Part shown: piece after piece, positions 1-7,979 of the stretch | Layout of the letters: every line of letters begins with the position of its first letter | How positions within the stretch are numbered: position 1 is the stretch's first letter | Assembly (NCBI GenBank): GCA_026989215.1 | Contig: JALSJV010000298.1 | Coordinates: 1-44,789 of the forward strand | Reading direction: 5' to 3' | DNA length: 44,789 bases | Origin: Acidimicrobiia bacterium | GTDB lineage: Bacteria; Actinomycetota; Acidimicrobiia; Spongiisociales; ZC4RG35 | The notes under the pieces: generated by a model | Database searches by the model: none | What the model saw: only the letters and a program-made list of their open reading frames with translations | What the model was told of the DNA's origin: nothing | Made by a program: the position numbers and the translations under genes

Positions 1-1
1 C

Positions 2-109
2 GGCGTCGGGGGTGGCCGCGTCGTCGCCACCGGGACGCCCGAGGAGGTGGCCGCGGTCCCGGAGAGCTACACGGGCAAGTTCCTGCGGGACGTGTTGGGG
101 GCGGGATGA
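2..109 (+). CDS. uvrA: UvrA excinuclease subunit A, C-terminal fragment (5' end outside window)
   Basis: Only the last 35 codons are present. They read [17 protein letters not shown]...SYTGKFL and end at the TGA at 107-109. A Gly-rich stretch, then G(T)PEEVA and SYTG(K/R)FL, is the usual C-terminus of UvrA, the ABC-type ATPase that finds DNA damage in nucleotide excision repair. uvrC lies 8 kb downstream on the same strand, which supports the call. The stop overlaps the ATG of the next gene. The catalytic and zinc regions are outside the window, so this rests on the tail motif alone. Confidence 0.8.
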   Translation, partial: GVGGGRVVATGTPEEVAAVPESYTGKFLRDVLGAG

Positions 110-1419
110 GGGGGGAATCCCTCAACCCCGACGAATCCGCCTCCGATACACGTCCCGAGGCTCCCTCCCAAGAGTCGGGGAACGTGATCCAGCACCTCGT
201 CGGAGACCCAGCCGTACACGCGGCCGGCGGCCCTCGCCGTCGGCTGGTCCTCGGTCTGGTCCTGATGCTCGCCGCCACCGCGGCCACGCTGCAGCTCGCC
301 AACATGGTCTACGTCGTGGCGGAGGATCCCGATGTGACCTGGGCGGTCCCCGTGAGCGATCTGGGTCGTGACGTGATCGGGTCGAGGGCGAGTCGGGACG
401 GGGGCGTTCCCTACGGCCGACTCGGCGATCTGGATGGCTCGGTGCCGTCGGAGGTACGTGCCTGGTGGGTCGCCCATACGCCCGTCGCCATCGCCGTGGC
501 GGCCGTCCTCGATTCGTGGACCGCCTCCCCGGACCGGACGGCGAGGGCGCTGACCATCGTCGGGTTGGTGGGGGTGGCCTTCGCGCTGGCGGCGGCCGGG
601 GGGCGGGGATCCCGGGGCCTGCTGCTCCTCGCCGCCGGGCTCGCGGTCATTCCGGCATGGACGGACTTCATGTGGGTCCAGCTCGGGACGCTGACCGCCA
701 TGGGGCTGCTCGCCGTGCTCGGTCTGGACTCCCGCGGTTGGCGACGAACCGCGCTGGTGCTCCTCGGCGTCCTCATCGCGTGGAGACCCTGGCTGGCCCC
801 CGTCGCCCTGGCGCTGCCGCCCCGAGGGCGTCTGTGGCGGGACCTGTGGTGGGTCGCCATCGGAGGGGCCGGCGCAACGCTCCTCGCCCTGCCCTGGGTC
901 GGGGGATGGGAGGGCCTCGTCGTCTGGTTGACGGTGGCCGCCCCCGCCAACCTCGCCCAGTATCGCCAGACGATCGGGAACCTCTCGGTGACCCAGTGGA
1001 TGGATCCGCTCCCGGCCTGGATCCTGTTCGGCGTCGGGTATGCCAGCGTGGCGTTGGCCCGGATCCACTTCGACCGCGGACTCCGGCTGGTCTGGGCCAG
1101 CGTGGTGATCTTCACGTTGTCGCTCCTCGTGTGGTCGCACTACTGGTCGGTACTGCTGGCCGTCCTGATCCCCGCCATGAGAGGGTCGCGGCGCTGGAGG
1201 GATCTCGGCAGCGTGGTGGTGGGGATCTTCTCCGGGGCGATGCTGCTCGTCCTGACGGGGCTTTCTCCCCTCGCCCCGGCGGTGAACCTCGCCGGTGCGG
1301 GAGCCGTCGTCGTGTTGGCGATCGGGCTGTGCCGCGAGCTGGTGGCATCCCCGACGTCCAGCCCCGAAGGAGAGGCCTCCGACCGTGCCGTCCCGGTCTC
1401 GGTGCCTGGCATCGGGTAG
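106..1419 (+). CDS. Polytopic membrane protein, GT87/mannosyltransferase-like
   Basis: 437 aa. A soluble, Pro/Ser-rich N-terminus of about 45 residues is followed by about ten hydrophobic segments. The first extracytoplasmic loop has the sequence RDVIGSR...GGVPYG, resembling the acidic loop of GT87-type (DUF2029) polyprenol-phosphate-sugar-dependent mannosyltransferases; a late WSHYW motif lies before a transmembrane segment. These enzymes act on the outer face of the membrane in glycolipid or cell-wall polymer synthesis. The ATG overlaps the uvrA stop (ATGA). It begins a group of surface-glycan genes. The family is inferred from topology and weak motifs; substrate unknown. Confidence 0.6.
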   Translation: MRGESLNPDESASDTRPEAPSQESGNVIQHLVGDPAVHAAGGPRRRLVLGLVLMLAATAATLQLANMVYVVAEDPDVTWAVPVSDLGRDVIGSRASRDGGVPYGRLGDLDGSVPSEVRAWWVAHTPVAIAVAAVLDSWTASPDRTARALTIVGLVGVAFALAAAGGRGSRGLLLLAAGLAVIPAWTDFMWVQLGTLTAMGLLAVLGLDSRGWRRTALVLLGVLIAWRPWLAPVALALPPRGRLWRDLWWVAIGGAGATLLALPWVGGWEGLVVWLTVAAPANLAQYRQTIGNLSVTQWMDPLPAWILFGVGYASVALARIHFDRGLRLVWASVVIFTLSLLVWSHYWSVLLAVLIPAMRGSRRWRDLGSVVVGIFSGAMLLVLTGLSPLAPAVNLAGAGAVVVLAIGLCRELVASPTSSPEGEASDRAVPVSVPGIG

Positions 1420-1482
1420 CGAGGAACCCCTCAACCACGTCGTCGCCGCTGTCGATCAGAGGGAGGACCCGGCGGTGACTCC

Positions 1483-2877
1483 ATGCTCTTCAATTCCCTC
1501 GCCTATCTCGTCTTCCTCCCCGTCACCGTCGGCGTGTACTGGGAGCTTCCACGCCGGTGGCGTCCCTGGATGCTGTTGGCGGCGTCGTACGTCTTTTACG
1601 GGGCCTGGGACGTCCGGTTCCTGGCGTTGATCCTCCTCTCGACGGTGGTGGATCACGCCGTCGGGATCCGCCTGGGGATGACCGAAGCGCCCCTCCGGCG
1701 GAGGAGGCTGGTGGCGGCGAGCGTGGTGGTGAACCTTGGGATCCTCGCCACCTTCAAATACTGGGGTTTCTTCGTCGAGAGTGCGGCCGATCTCGTCTCC
1801 CGGTTCGGTCTCCAACCCCACCTCCCCGTCTTGAGCGTGGTCGTGCCGGTGGGGATCTCCTTCTACACGTTCCAGACCATGGCCTACACGATCGACGTGT
1901 ACCGCGGGACGATCGATCCCGAGCGCCGTTTCGTCGTCTTCGCCCTCTACGTCGCGTTCTTCCCCCAGCTCGTCGCCGGGCCGATCGAGCGGGCACGGCG
2001 CCTCCTCCCGCAGCTCGCCGACCTTCCGCTCCGGCCGACCCGGGACGACCTCGAGGCGGGGATCCGGCTGATCGCGGTGGGATTCGTGAAGAAGGTGGTG
2101 ATCGCCGACACGGTCGCACCGGTCGTCGATCGGGTGTTCGGCGACCCCGCCGGTGCGGGCGCGCTCGCCCTGGCGACGGGCGTCGTCGGCTTCGCCGTGC
2201 AGATCTACGGCGATTTCTCCGGCTACACCGACATCGCACGCGGATCGGCCCGGCTGTTGGGGGTCCATCTGGTCGAGAACTTCCGTCGGCCCTACTGGGC
2301 CAGCAACATCACCGACTTCTGGCGACGATGGCACATGTCGCTCTCGTCGTGGCTGCGCGACTACCTGTACATCCCCCTGGGAGGTAATCGCCGTGGCCGC
2401 CGCCGCACCTATCTGAACATCGCGGCCGTCATGCTCCTGGGCGGCCTCTGGCATGGGGCGGCGTGGACCTTCGTCGCCTGGGGGGCCCTCCACGGGGCGA
2501 TGCTGGCTCTCCATCGCTGGAGCCGGGAACGGGGCCTGCTCGGGGGCGGGCCGACCCGGTGGGGTTGGGCCCTCACCATGCTGGGGGTGCTGGTCGGATG
2601 GGTGTTCTTCCGTGCCCCGGACTTCTCGACGGCGTGGACGGTGCTGGCGGGCATCGCGTCGGGACGGCCGGGCGCAGTCGATCCCGCGGGCCTCGTCTTC
2701 GTGACCCTCGCCGTGCTGGGCGTTTGGTGGCTCGATCGGTCCGAGCATGCCGGATCCGTCAACCCGGTGGCGTCGGCTCCCGCCCTGGTTCGGGGTCTCG
2801 CCTACGGGGTCGCCCTCGTGTTCGCGATCGTCGGCGGGGCCAGCTCCCCGAACCAGTTCATCTACTTCCAGTTCTGA
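1483..2877 (+). CDS. MBOAT O-acyltransferase, AlgI-like
   Basis: 464 aa polytopic protein of the membrane-bound O-acyltransferase family. The N-terminus MLFNSLAYLVFLPVTV, the FFPQLVAGPIERA motif, the FSGYTDIARG motif, the FRRPYWASNITDFWRRWHMS core and the catalytic-type His in GGLWHGAAW (about residue 324) are hallmarks of AlgI/PatA/DltB-like proteins. These move an acyl (usually acetyl) group across the membrane for polysaccharide modification. A GGGAGG element lies about 15 nt upstream of the start. Its TGA overlaps the ATG of the SGNH gene behind it, giving the usual MBOAT plus SGNH pair. The acetylated polymer cannot be told from sequence. Confidence 0.93.
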   Translation: MLFNSLAYLVFLPVTVGVYWELPRRWRPWMLLAASYVFYGAWDVRFLALILLSTVVDHAVGIRLGMTEAPLRRRRLVAASVVVNLGILATFKYWGFFVESAADLVSRFGLQPHLPVLSVVVPVGISFYTFQTMAYTIDVYRGTIDPERRFVVFALYVAFFPQLVAGPIERARRLLPQLADLPLRPTRDDLEAGIRLIAVGFVKKVVIADTVAPVVDRVFGDPAGAGALALATGVVGFAVQIYGDFSGYTDIARGSARLLGVHLVENFRRPYWASNITDFWRRWHMSLSSWLRDYLYIPLGGNRRGRRRTYLNIAAVMLLGGLWHGAAWTFVAWGALHGAMLALHRWSRERGLLGGGPTRWGWALTMLGVLVGWVFFRAPDFSTAWTVLAGIASGRPGAVDPAGLVFVTLAVLGVWWLDRSEHAGSVNPVASAPALVRGLAYGVALVFAIVGGASSPNQFIYFQF

Positions 2878-3866
2878 TGCGGCGTCTCCGCGAGCGATGG
2901 GTGGTGGTCGGTGCGATGCTGGTGATCTTGGGCGCCGCCGAGTTCGGGGTTCGCTCGATCGGATCGTCCCTCCCGGAACCCACGGGGCTGCCGTCCGTGG
3001 AGTCGCGGGTCAAGGCGACCCTGCTGAGGGATGTACCTGCACGGCTCGACGTCGTGCTCCTCGGCGACTCGGTGATGGAGGGGGGCGTCGATCCTGCCCG
3101 ACTGCGGTCTCGTTTCGGGCTCGAGGCCTTCAACGCCGCCGTGCCGTTCTCCACGCCGCTGGCCATGGAGCGCTGGATCGACGTCGTGCTGGCCCGCACT
3201 CGACCTCGGCTGGTCGTCGTCGGTCTGGGGTTCGACCCGTCCGTGACGACGCTCGGTGACGATCCACTCCGCCTCGCGTTGGAGCGGGAGCCGGACACGG
3301 GGGTGTGGGAGCTGCTGGGTCGCCATTCCGAGCTGGTGCGGCGTCGGCGCCAGCTCCGCGACTGGTCCGACACGCTCCGCGACGTGCGCGCCCTCGAGGC
3401 GGGCACCTGGACTTCCCGGGGCTTTCAACGAGGGTATCTCGACGGGACGATCCGTTCGGTCGCGACCGTGGAGGAACCGGCGTCGGCGGCGGGGGGACGC
3501 ATGACGAGGGACAATGAAGAGGCCCTCGGGCGACTCGTCCAGCGTCTCGTCGAGGAGGGGATCGACGTGGTCGTGGTGATGGAGCCCATCCGATGCGACA
3601 CCGAGGCGTGTCGCCGTCGCCTGGTCGACTCGCCGTACCATCGCCAGGTCTTCGCGGTCGCAGACCGGACCGGTGCCTCCTATCTCGACACCAACGTGGA
3701 GCGATGGGATCCGGGCCTCTTCGTCGATGCTCTGCATCTCACCGGTGCCGGTGTGGAGCGTCTCACCGACGCCGTCGGTCGCCTCGTCGAAGACCATCTG
3801 TCGGACCCCGTTCGGGGGGCGCGGTGGCGACCGGGTCAGGTCGACGATCGAGACGGCCTGGGGTGA
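2877..3866 (+). CDS. SGNH-hydrolase-like protein, likely O-acetylation partner of the MBOAT protein
   Basis: 329 aa. One N-terminal hydrophobic segment (VVVGAMLVILGAAEF) anchors or exports it. The block I motif LLGDSVMEGG (GDS, residues 63-65) and the C-terminal DxxH motif DALHLTG (D284, H287) give the Ser/Asp/His set of SGNH/GDSL enzymes. Coupled by TGATG to the AlgI-like gene, it parallels AlgJ/AlgX or PatB, which complete transfer of the acetyl group to the glycan outside the membrane. The ORF track merges it with an upstream shadow; the ATG at 2877 is the sensible start. Its 3' end overlaps the convergent gene by 31 bp. Confidence 0.8.
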   Translation: MRRLRERWVVVGAMLVILGAAEFGVRSIGSSLPEPTGLPSVESRVKATLLRDVPARLDVVLLGDSVMEGGVDPARLRSRFGLEAFNAAVPFSTPLAMERWIDVVLARTRPRLVVVGLGFDPSVTTLGDDPLRLALEREPDTGVWELLGRHSELVRRRRQLRDWSDTLRDVRALEAGTWTSRGFQRGYLDGTIRSVATVEEPASAAGGRMTRDNEEALGRLVQRLVEEGIDVVVVMEPIRCDTEACRRRLVDSPYHRQVFAVADRTGASYLDTNVERWDPGLFVDALHLTGAGVERLTDAVGRLVEDHLSDPVRGARWRPGQVDDRDGLG

Positions 3867-5077
3867 TCGCCGGGTCGCCGAGCTGTCCGAATCAGGACCG
3901 GTGTGGCGAGGGCGAGGAGGAGCGGGTAGGCGGGATGGAGGATGGTCGTGAACCCTTCGGCCTGCCACGAGGCGATGTCGGGGCCGTACAGGGCGACGAC
4001 GTGGAGGAGCACGGCGGCGGTGAGGAGGGACCGTCGCGGCACCCGGTCCCACAGGAGCGCACCTGCCACGGCGAGCAGCAGCCAGTCGTAGACGACCACG
4101 TGGGGCGTGATGAGCATGGTGGCGACGATGGACCACGCCAGGGCGGTGGTCGGATCATCGGCCACCCGTCGGAACACGACGACGAATCCGGCGACGACGG
4201 CCAGCGTGACCGCAGCCCAGGCCAGGGTCGCCGCCCCTCCCTCCCCGAACACCATCCGGAAGAAGTCGAGACCGCTGAAATACCAGACTCGGTTGGTCGG
4301 TCCGGGGTCGGCGAGGGTGGGGAGCCGTTCCAGGTAGGTGGCCCACCCCTGCGGGGTCGCCAGCACCGTCGCGAGCACCGAGCTCCCTCCGGAGACGAGT
4401 GCCCCCATGAGCTCGCGGCGGTGCCGTGACGGCGCGCTGAGCCACCAGAGGGCGGGTCCGAGGGCGAGCTGTGGTTTCAGGACCAGGAGCCCGATGAGGA
4501 CGCCGAGCCAGATCCGTGCCCCTCGGCGGGCCGCGACGCCGGCCAGGGCCAAGACCAGGAACGCGAAGAAGGTGTTCTGGCCCAGGGCCACGGCCCCGTA
4601 CGCGGGCACGGAGGCGAAGACGAGGATCCCGGCCGTCGGGGAGAGGCGCAGCAGACGGACGCTCGCCACGTAGGCGGCGACCCCGGCGAGGGTCCAGAGC
4701 GCGAGGGCGACACCGAGGGACGTCGCCGAGAGGGGCACGTAGGCGAACGCGGTGGGCGGCGGATATCGGAAGACGGGGCCGCCCGCCGGAAGGTCCAGCC
4801 CGGTGACCTCGTTGAACCGCGCGGCGAAGGCGGCGACGTCGTAGAGGACCGACCAGCTCCCCTCACGGGCGAGCGACCCTCCCACGTAGAACACCGAGAA
4901 GTCGCGCCCCAGGATCCAGACGTCCGGTCCCGGTGCCCAGGAGATGGCCAGCCGTCCGAGGGCGAGGTAGAGGCCCGAGACCACCACCGTCACCCAGAGG
5001 AGGGGGAGTCCGAGCAGGACGACGGGGAGCGGGCGCGTCCTCAGGAGGGACCGGAGGCTGACTGCGGCTCGGGACAC
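3836..5077 (-). CDS. GT87 (DUF2029) family polyprenol-phosphate-mannose-dependent glycosyltransferase
   Basis: 413 aa, about nine or ten membrane segments. Clear GT87 features: GRDFSVFYVGGSLA in the first outer loop (DF.VFY with the conserved Asp), RYPPPTAFAYVPL, GQNTFFAFLVLAL and LKPQLALGPALWW. Such enzymes extend mannan-type glycolipids using polyprenyl-phosphate mannose, which fits the Ppm1-like synthase at 33692. The start is a GTG at 5077. A TAGGGT -10 box ends 7 nt before it, so the mRNA may be leaderless. The -10 overlaps the stop codon of the gene upstream on the same strand. Confidence 0.8.
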   Translation of the reverse strand: MSRAAVSLRSLLRTRPLPVVLLGLPLLWVTVVVSGLYLALGRLAISWAPGPDVWILGRDFSVFYVGGSLAREGSWSVLYDVAAFAARFNEVTGLDLPAGGPVFRYPPPTAFAYVPLSATSLGVALALWTLAGVAAYVASVRLLRLSPTAGILVFASVPAYGAVALGQNTFFAFLVLALAGVAARRGARIWLGVLIGLLVLKPQLALGPALWWLSAPSRHRRELMGALVSGGSSVLATVLATPQGWATYLERLPTLADPGPTNRVWYFSGLDFFRMVFGEGGAATLAWAAVTLAVVAGFVVVFRRVADDPTTALAWSIVATMLITPHVVVYDWLLLAVAGALLWDRVPRRSLLTAAVLLHVVALYGPDIASWQAEGFTTILHPAYPLLLALATPVLIRTARRPGDHPRPSRSST

Positions 5078-5084
5078 GGGAGGA

Positions 5085-5090
5085 ACCCTA
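5085..5090 (-). promoter_or_regulatory. -10 box TAGGGT for the GT87 gene
   Basis: On the minus strand TAGGGT is followed by seven bases and then the GTG at 5077. This matches the TAnnnT plus short gap seen at other starts here. No clear -35 was found. Confidence 0.45.
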
Positions 5091-6203
5091 TCCGGTGGGT
5101 CCGAACGTGCTCACCCCGAGGGGCTCCGCGGGTCGTTCGGAGACGCGAAGCGAGACCACGGCGGCGACGGTCATGAGGGCGAAGAGCGGGGCGAACACCC
5201 GGACGACGTTGTTGCCCACCGTCCACACCCAATCCGACGACACCAGGGCGACGAGCACCCACGGTGCCACCAGCCAGCGGAAGAGCAGGGAACGGGCTCG
5301 AACGGCGCACACGGCGCCGGCGACGAGCATCCCGATCCCCACCGCGACGAGCAGGCGGTCGCTCTCCGATGTCGTCGGCCAGGTCCCGAGGGAGGCGAAG
5401 ATCCCCGCGCCGGGCCAGGTCAGATTTCCGCGCGGGCTGAGACCGGCGTCCATCCTCGTCTGCAACCACAGCGCCCATCCCAGCAGCGACGTGGCGGGGA
5501 TCCCGAAGGTGGCGGCGGCGCCCCGATCCCTCCGGGCGAACCACTGGTGACCGGCGAGGGAGAGGGCGACGAGCAGGTACTGGTCTTTGGCCAGAGCCGC
5601 CAGGGCCAACAGGAGCACGGTGGTTCGTCGACGTCGGTCGAGGTAGGCGGCGACGGCCAGGGTGGCGAGGCCGAAACCGACGACGTCGGCGGTGAGCAGG
5701 CGTACGGACATCCACAGGCCGGGGTTCGCCAGCACCGCCAGATGCACCCACGGACTCCACCCGAACCGTCGCCGAATCCCTTCGAGCGCCGCCGAGGCGA
5801 TCCCCAACCCCGACGCGGTGGTGAGGACGAACCCGGCCAGGAGGGCGGGACCGTGCAGTGCCCCTCCCAGGGAGGCGATGACGGGGAGGAGGATGCGGCG
5901 GTAGCGGTATCCGGCGTCGACCAGGAGATCGCCGACCTCGGAGCCGTCGAGATCGAGGGCGATGGCGTACCCGATCTGGCCGTCGTGCCCCGACCCCTCC
6001 ACGGTGACGAGTGCGGGAAGGTCCCCTTCGATCAGCGGCCGGACGGTGGCGTCCTCACCGACCGCCAGGAGACCGCTCCATCCCCCGACCGCCGAAGCCT
6101 GGGTCCATTGGAGGAACAGGGCGGTGCCGAGGCCGACGAGCAGCCAGAGGAGAGAGGCCCGCGGGATGCTCGGGCTGGAGGCGAGAGACGACCGTCGAGA
6201 CAT
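5088..6203 (-). CDS. Polytopic membrane protein, putative glycosyltransferase
   Basis: 371 aa from the ATG at 6203; the track extends it to 6278, but that would overlap the divergent SDR start and adds a Pro/Arg-rich tail. About nine hydrophobic segments. The first large outer loop has GHDGQIGYAIALD followed by YRYRRILLP, a motif pair (YDGQFY...YR.QRILYP) found in a family of bacterial membrane proteins thought to be GT-C-fold mannosyltransferases. It ends 10 bp before the GT87 gene starts. The family is recognised from the motif pair only, the reaction is inferred, and the exact start is uncertain. Confidence 0.6.
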   Translation of the reverse strand: MSRRSSLASSPSIPRASLLWLLVGLGTALFLQWTQASAVGGWSGLLAVGEDATVRPLIEGDLPALVTVEGSGHDGQIGYAIALDLDGSEVGDLLVDAGYRYRRILLPVIASLGGALHGPALLAGFVLTTASGLGIASAALEGIRRRFGWSPWVHLAVLANPGLWMSVRLLTADVVGFGLATLAVAAYLDRRRRTTVLLLALAALAKDQYLLVALSLAGHQWFARRDRGAAATFGIPATSLLGWALWLQTRMDAGLSPRGNLTWPGAGIFASLGTWPTTSESDRLLVAVGIGMLVAGAVCAVRARSLLFRWLVAPWVLVALVSSDWVWTVGNNVVRVFAPLFALMTVAAVVSLRVSERPAEPLGVSTFGPTG

Positions 6204-6214
6204 GGACCTGGGTC

Positions 6215-6220
6215 TAGGGT
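6215..6220 (+). promoter_or_regulatory. -10 box TAGGGT upstream of the SDR gene
   Basis: TAGGGT lies 57 nt before the ATG at 6278. The leader carries an AGGAG element (about 6268-6272) close to the start. The site sits in the divergent region between the membrane protein gene and the SDR gene. Confidence 0.4.
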
Positions 6221-6277
6221 GTGGTCGATACATCGGCACGTCGACGGGTCCACTGGAGCGGGGACCAGGAGCAGACA

Positions 6278-7240
6278 ATGACGCGGTTCGCAGACGCCCG
6301 GGTCGTGGTGCTCGGAGGTGCGGGCTTTCTCGGGTCGCACCTCTGCACCCGGCTGACCGAGGAGGGGGCGGCCGTCGTCTGTATCGACAACCTCATCACC
6401 GGGACCGCCACGAACGTCGAGCACCTGATCGGAACGCCGGGTTTTCGGCTCGTGCGGTACAGCATCGTCGACTATCTGCACGTCCCCGGGAGCGTCGACT
6501 TCGTGTTCAACTTCGCGTCGCCTGCCTCGCCGGTGGACTTCACCCGTTACCCGATCCAGATCCTCAAGGTCGGGGCGCTCGGGACCCACCACGCCCTCGG
6601 GATGGCCCTCGCCAAGGAGGCGACCTACGTGCACGCCAGCACGAGCGAGGTGTACGGCGATCCCCTGGTCAATCCCCAGCCGGAGACCTACTGGGGCAAC
6701 GTCAACCCCATCGGGATCCGCGGCGTCTACGACGAGGGGAAGCGGTACGGCGAAGCCCTCACGATGGCCTACCACCGTACCCACGGCGTCGACACCCGCA
6801 TCGCGCGGATCTTCAACACCTACGGCCCCCGGATGCGGCCCGACGATGGGCGGGCCGTCCCGGCGTTCTTCTCCGCCGCCCTCCGAGGCCGTCCGTTGCC
6901 GGTTCACGGAGACGGCTCCCAGACCCGCTCGCTGTGCTACGTGGACGATCTGATCGAGGGGATCCTCCGGCTGGCCCTCAGCTCCGAGCACGAGCCGGTG
7001 AACGTGGGGAACCCCGAGGAGATCACGATCCTGGAGCTGGCCCGCACGATCCAGGAGGTCGTCGGGGTGGACACCGGCATCGAGTTCCAACCCCGACCGG
7101 TGGACGACCCGGCCGTCCGCCGTCCCGACATCAGCCGAGCCGAGAGGATCCTCGGATGGAGACCCGAGGTCCCGTTGCGGGAAGGGCTGGCACGGACGAT
7201 ACCGTGGTTCCGCCAGGCCCTCGGTGTCGACGGGTCGTGA
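6278..7240 (+). CDS. NAD-dependent SDR, UDP-glucuronate decarboxylase-like
   Basis: 320 aa extended short-chain dehydrogenase/reductase. The Rossmann motif GGAGFLG is at residues 13-19, STSEVYGDP gives the catalytic Ser/Thr region, and Y151-xxx-K155 lies in [11 protein letters not shown]. The stretch [11 protein letters not shown]...YDEGKR and [10 protein letters not shown] is typical of UDP-glucuronate decarboxylase (UDP-xylose synthase), which makes UDP-xylose from UDP-GlcA. The true start is the internal ATG at 6278 with AGGAG just upstream, not the track ORF start at 6221. It would supply a nucleotide sugar to the surrounding glycan genes. A related 4,6-dehydratase or epimerase is the alternative. 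Confidence 0.85.
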   Translation: MTRFADARVVVLGGAGFLGSHLCTRLTEEGAAVVCIDNLITGTATNVEHLIGTPGFRLVRYSIVDYLHVPGSVDFVFNFASPASPVDFTRYPIQILKVGALGTHHALGMALAKEATYVHASTSEVYGDPLVNPQPETYWGNVNPIGIRGVYDEGKRYGEALTMAYHRTHGVDTRIARIFNTYGPRMRPDDGRAVPAFFSAALRGRPLPVHGDGSQTRSLCYVDDLIEGILRLALSSEHEPVNVGNPEEITILELARTIQEVVGVDTGIEFQPRPVDDPAVRRPDISRAERILGWRPEVPLREGLARTIPWFRQALGVDGS

Positions 7241-7947
7241 CCTGGGGAGGATCCGCCGACTGGTGGATCGCCGAAGTGGCGTCGGACCCCGCCTACCGGG
7301 AGGTGGTGGAACCCCTCATCCTGGAGCTGTGCGATCTGAGGCCGGGAGATCGGATCCTCGACGTCGGTTGCGGAGAGGGGCGGATCATGTCCGCGCTCGC
7401 CCGAGTCGGAGCCCGGCCCGTCGGATGTGATCTCGATCTCGACCTGCTCCGACGGGCCCGAGGACGGGGGCCGGTGGTTCGCTGTCGGCTCCCCGACCTC
7501 GGCTGGGCGGCCTCGGCGTCCTTCGACGGGGCGGTGATGTCCCTCGTGCTCGAGCATCTTCCGGACGTCGACCCGATGCTGGCGGAGCTGGGTCGTGTCG
7601 TGCGCCGAAGCGGGTTCCTCGTGGTGGTCGTCAACCATCCCGTCTTCACCGCTCCCGGATCGGCCCCGGTCGTCGACACGGACGGCGAGGTCCTGTGGCG
7701 GCCCGGTCGTTACCTCGACGTCGGGTACACCGACGAGCCCGCGGGGGACGGGGCGATCCGTTTCCATCACCGGCCCCTCTCGGGCCTGGTCAACGCCGCG
7801 GCGGAGGCAGGCTGGATGTTGGAGCGGATGGTGGAGCAGGGTGTCACCGCCGGGCAGGTCGCGCGGAGCCCGTCCCTCGCGGGCCAGGAGCACATCCCCC
7901 GACTGGCCGGATTTCGGTGGCGGCGGCGTGGCGGCGTCGTCGCCTGA
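7237..7947 (+). CDS. Class I SAM-dependent methyltransferase
   Basis: 236 aa starting at a GTG that overlaps the SDR stop (GTGA); the track hides it in a longer frame. [11 protein letters not shown] (residues 40-50) is the SAM-binding motif I, the acidic residue ending strand 2 is in GCDLDLDLL, and [10 protein letters not shown] fits motif post-II of Methyltransf_11 proteins. The substrate is unknown. Translational coupling to the SDR suggests it modifies a sugar or lipid-linked glycan, but UbiE-like small-molecule methylation cannot be excluded. Confidence 0.8.
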   Translation: MTWGGSADWWIAEVASDPAYREVVEPLILELCDLRPGDRILDVGCGEGRIMSALARVGARPVGCDLDLDLLRRARGRGPVVRCRLPDLGWAASASFDGAVMSLVLEHLPDVDPMLAELGRVVRRSGFLVVVVNHPVFTAPGSAPVVDTDGEVLWRPGRYLDVGYTDEPAGDGAIRFHHRPLSGLVNAAAEAGWMLERMVEQGVTAGQVARSPSLAGQEHIPRLAGFRWRRRGGVVA

Positions 7948-7964
7948 CAGCTCGCGGGCGTCGG

Positions 7965-7970
7965 TACGCT
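7965..7970 (+). promoter_or_regulatory. Promoter of uvrC (-10 TACGCT)
   Basis: TACGCT ends 9 nt before the uvrC ATG at 7980. CTGACA (7944-7949), overlapping the stop of the methyltransferase gene, is a fair -35 at 15-bp spacing. Transcription would start at or next to the start codon. Confidence 0.5.
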
Positions 7971-7979
7971 GAAGGGTCG

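Noticed and set aside
6204-6278. N-terminal extension of the minus-strand membrane protein to ATG 6278
   Set aside because: Overlaps the SDR start region and adds a Pro/Arg-rich tail before the first membrane helix; ATG 6203 is more likely.
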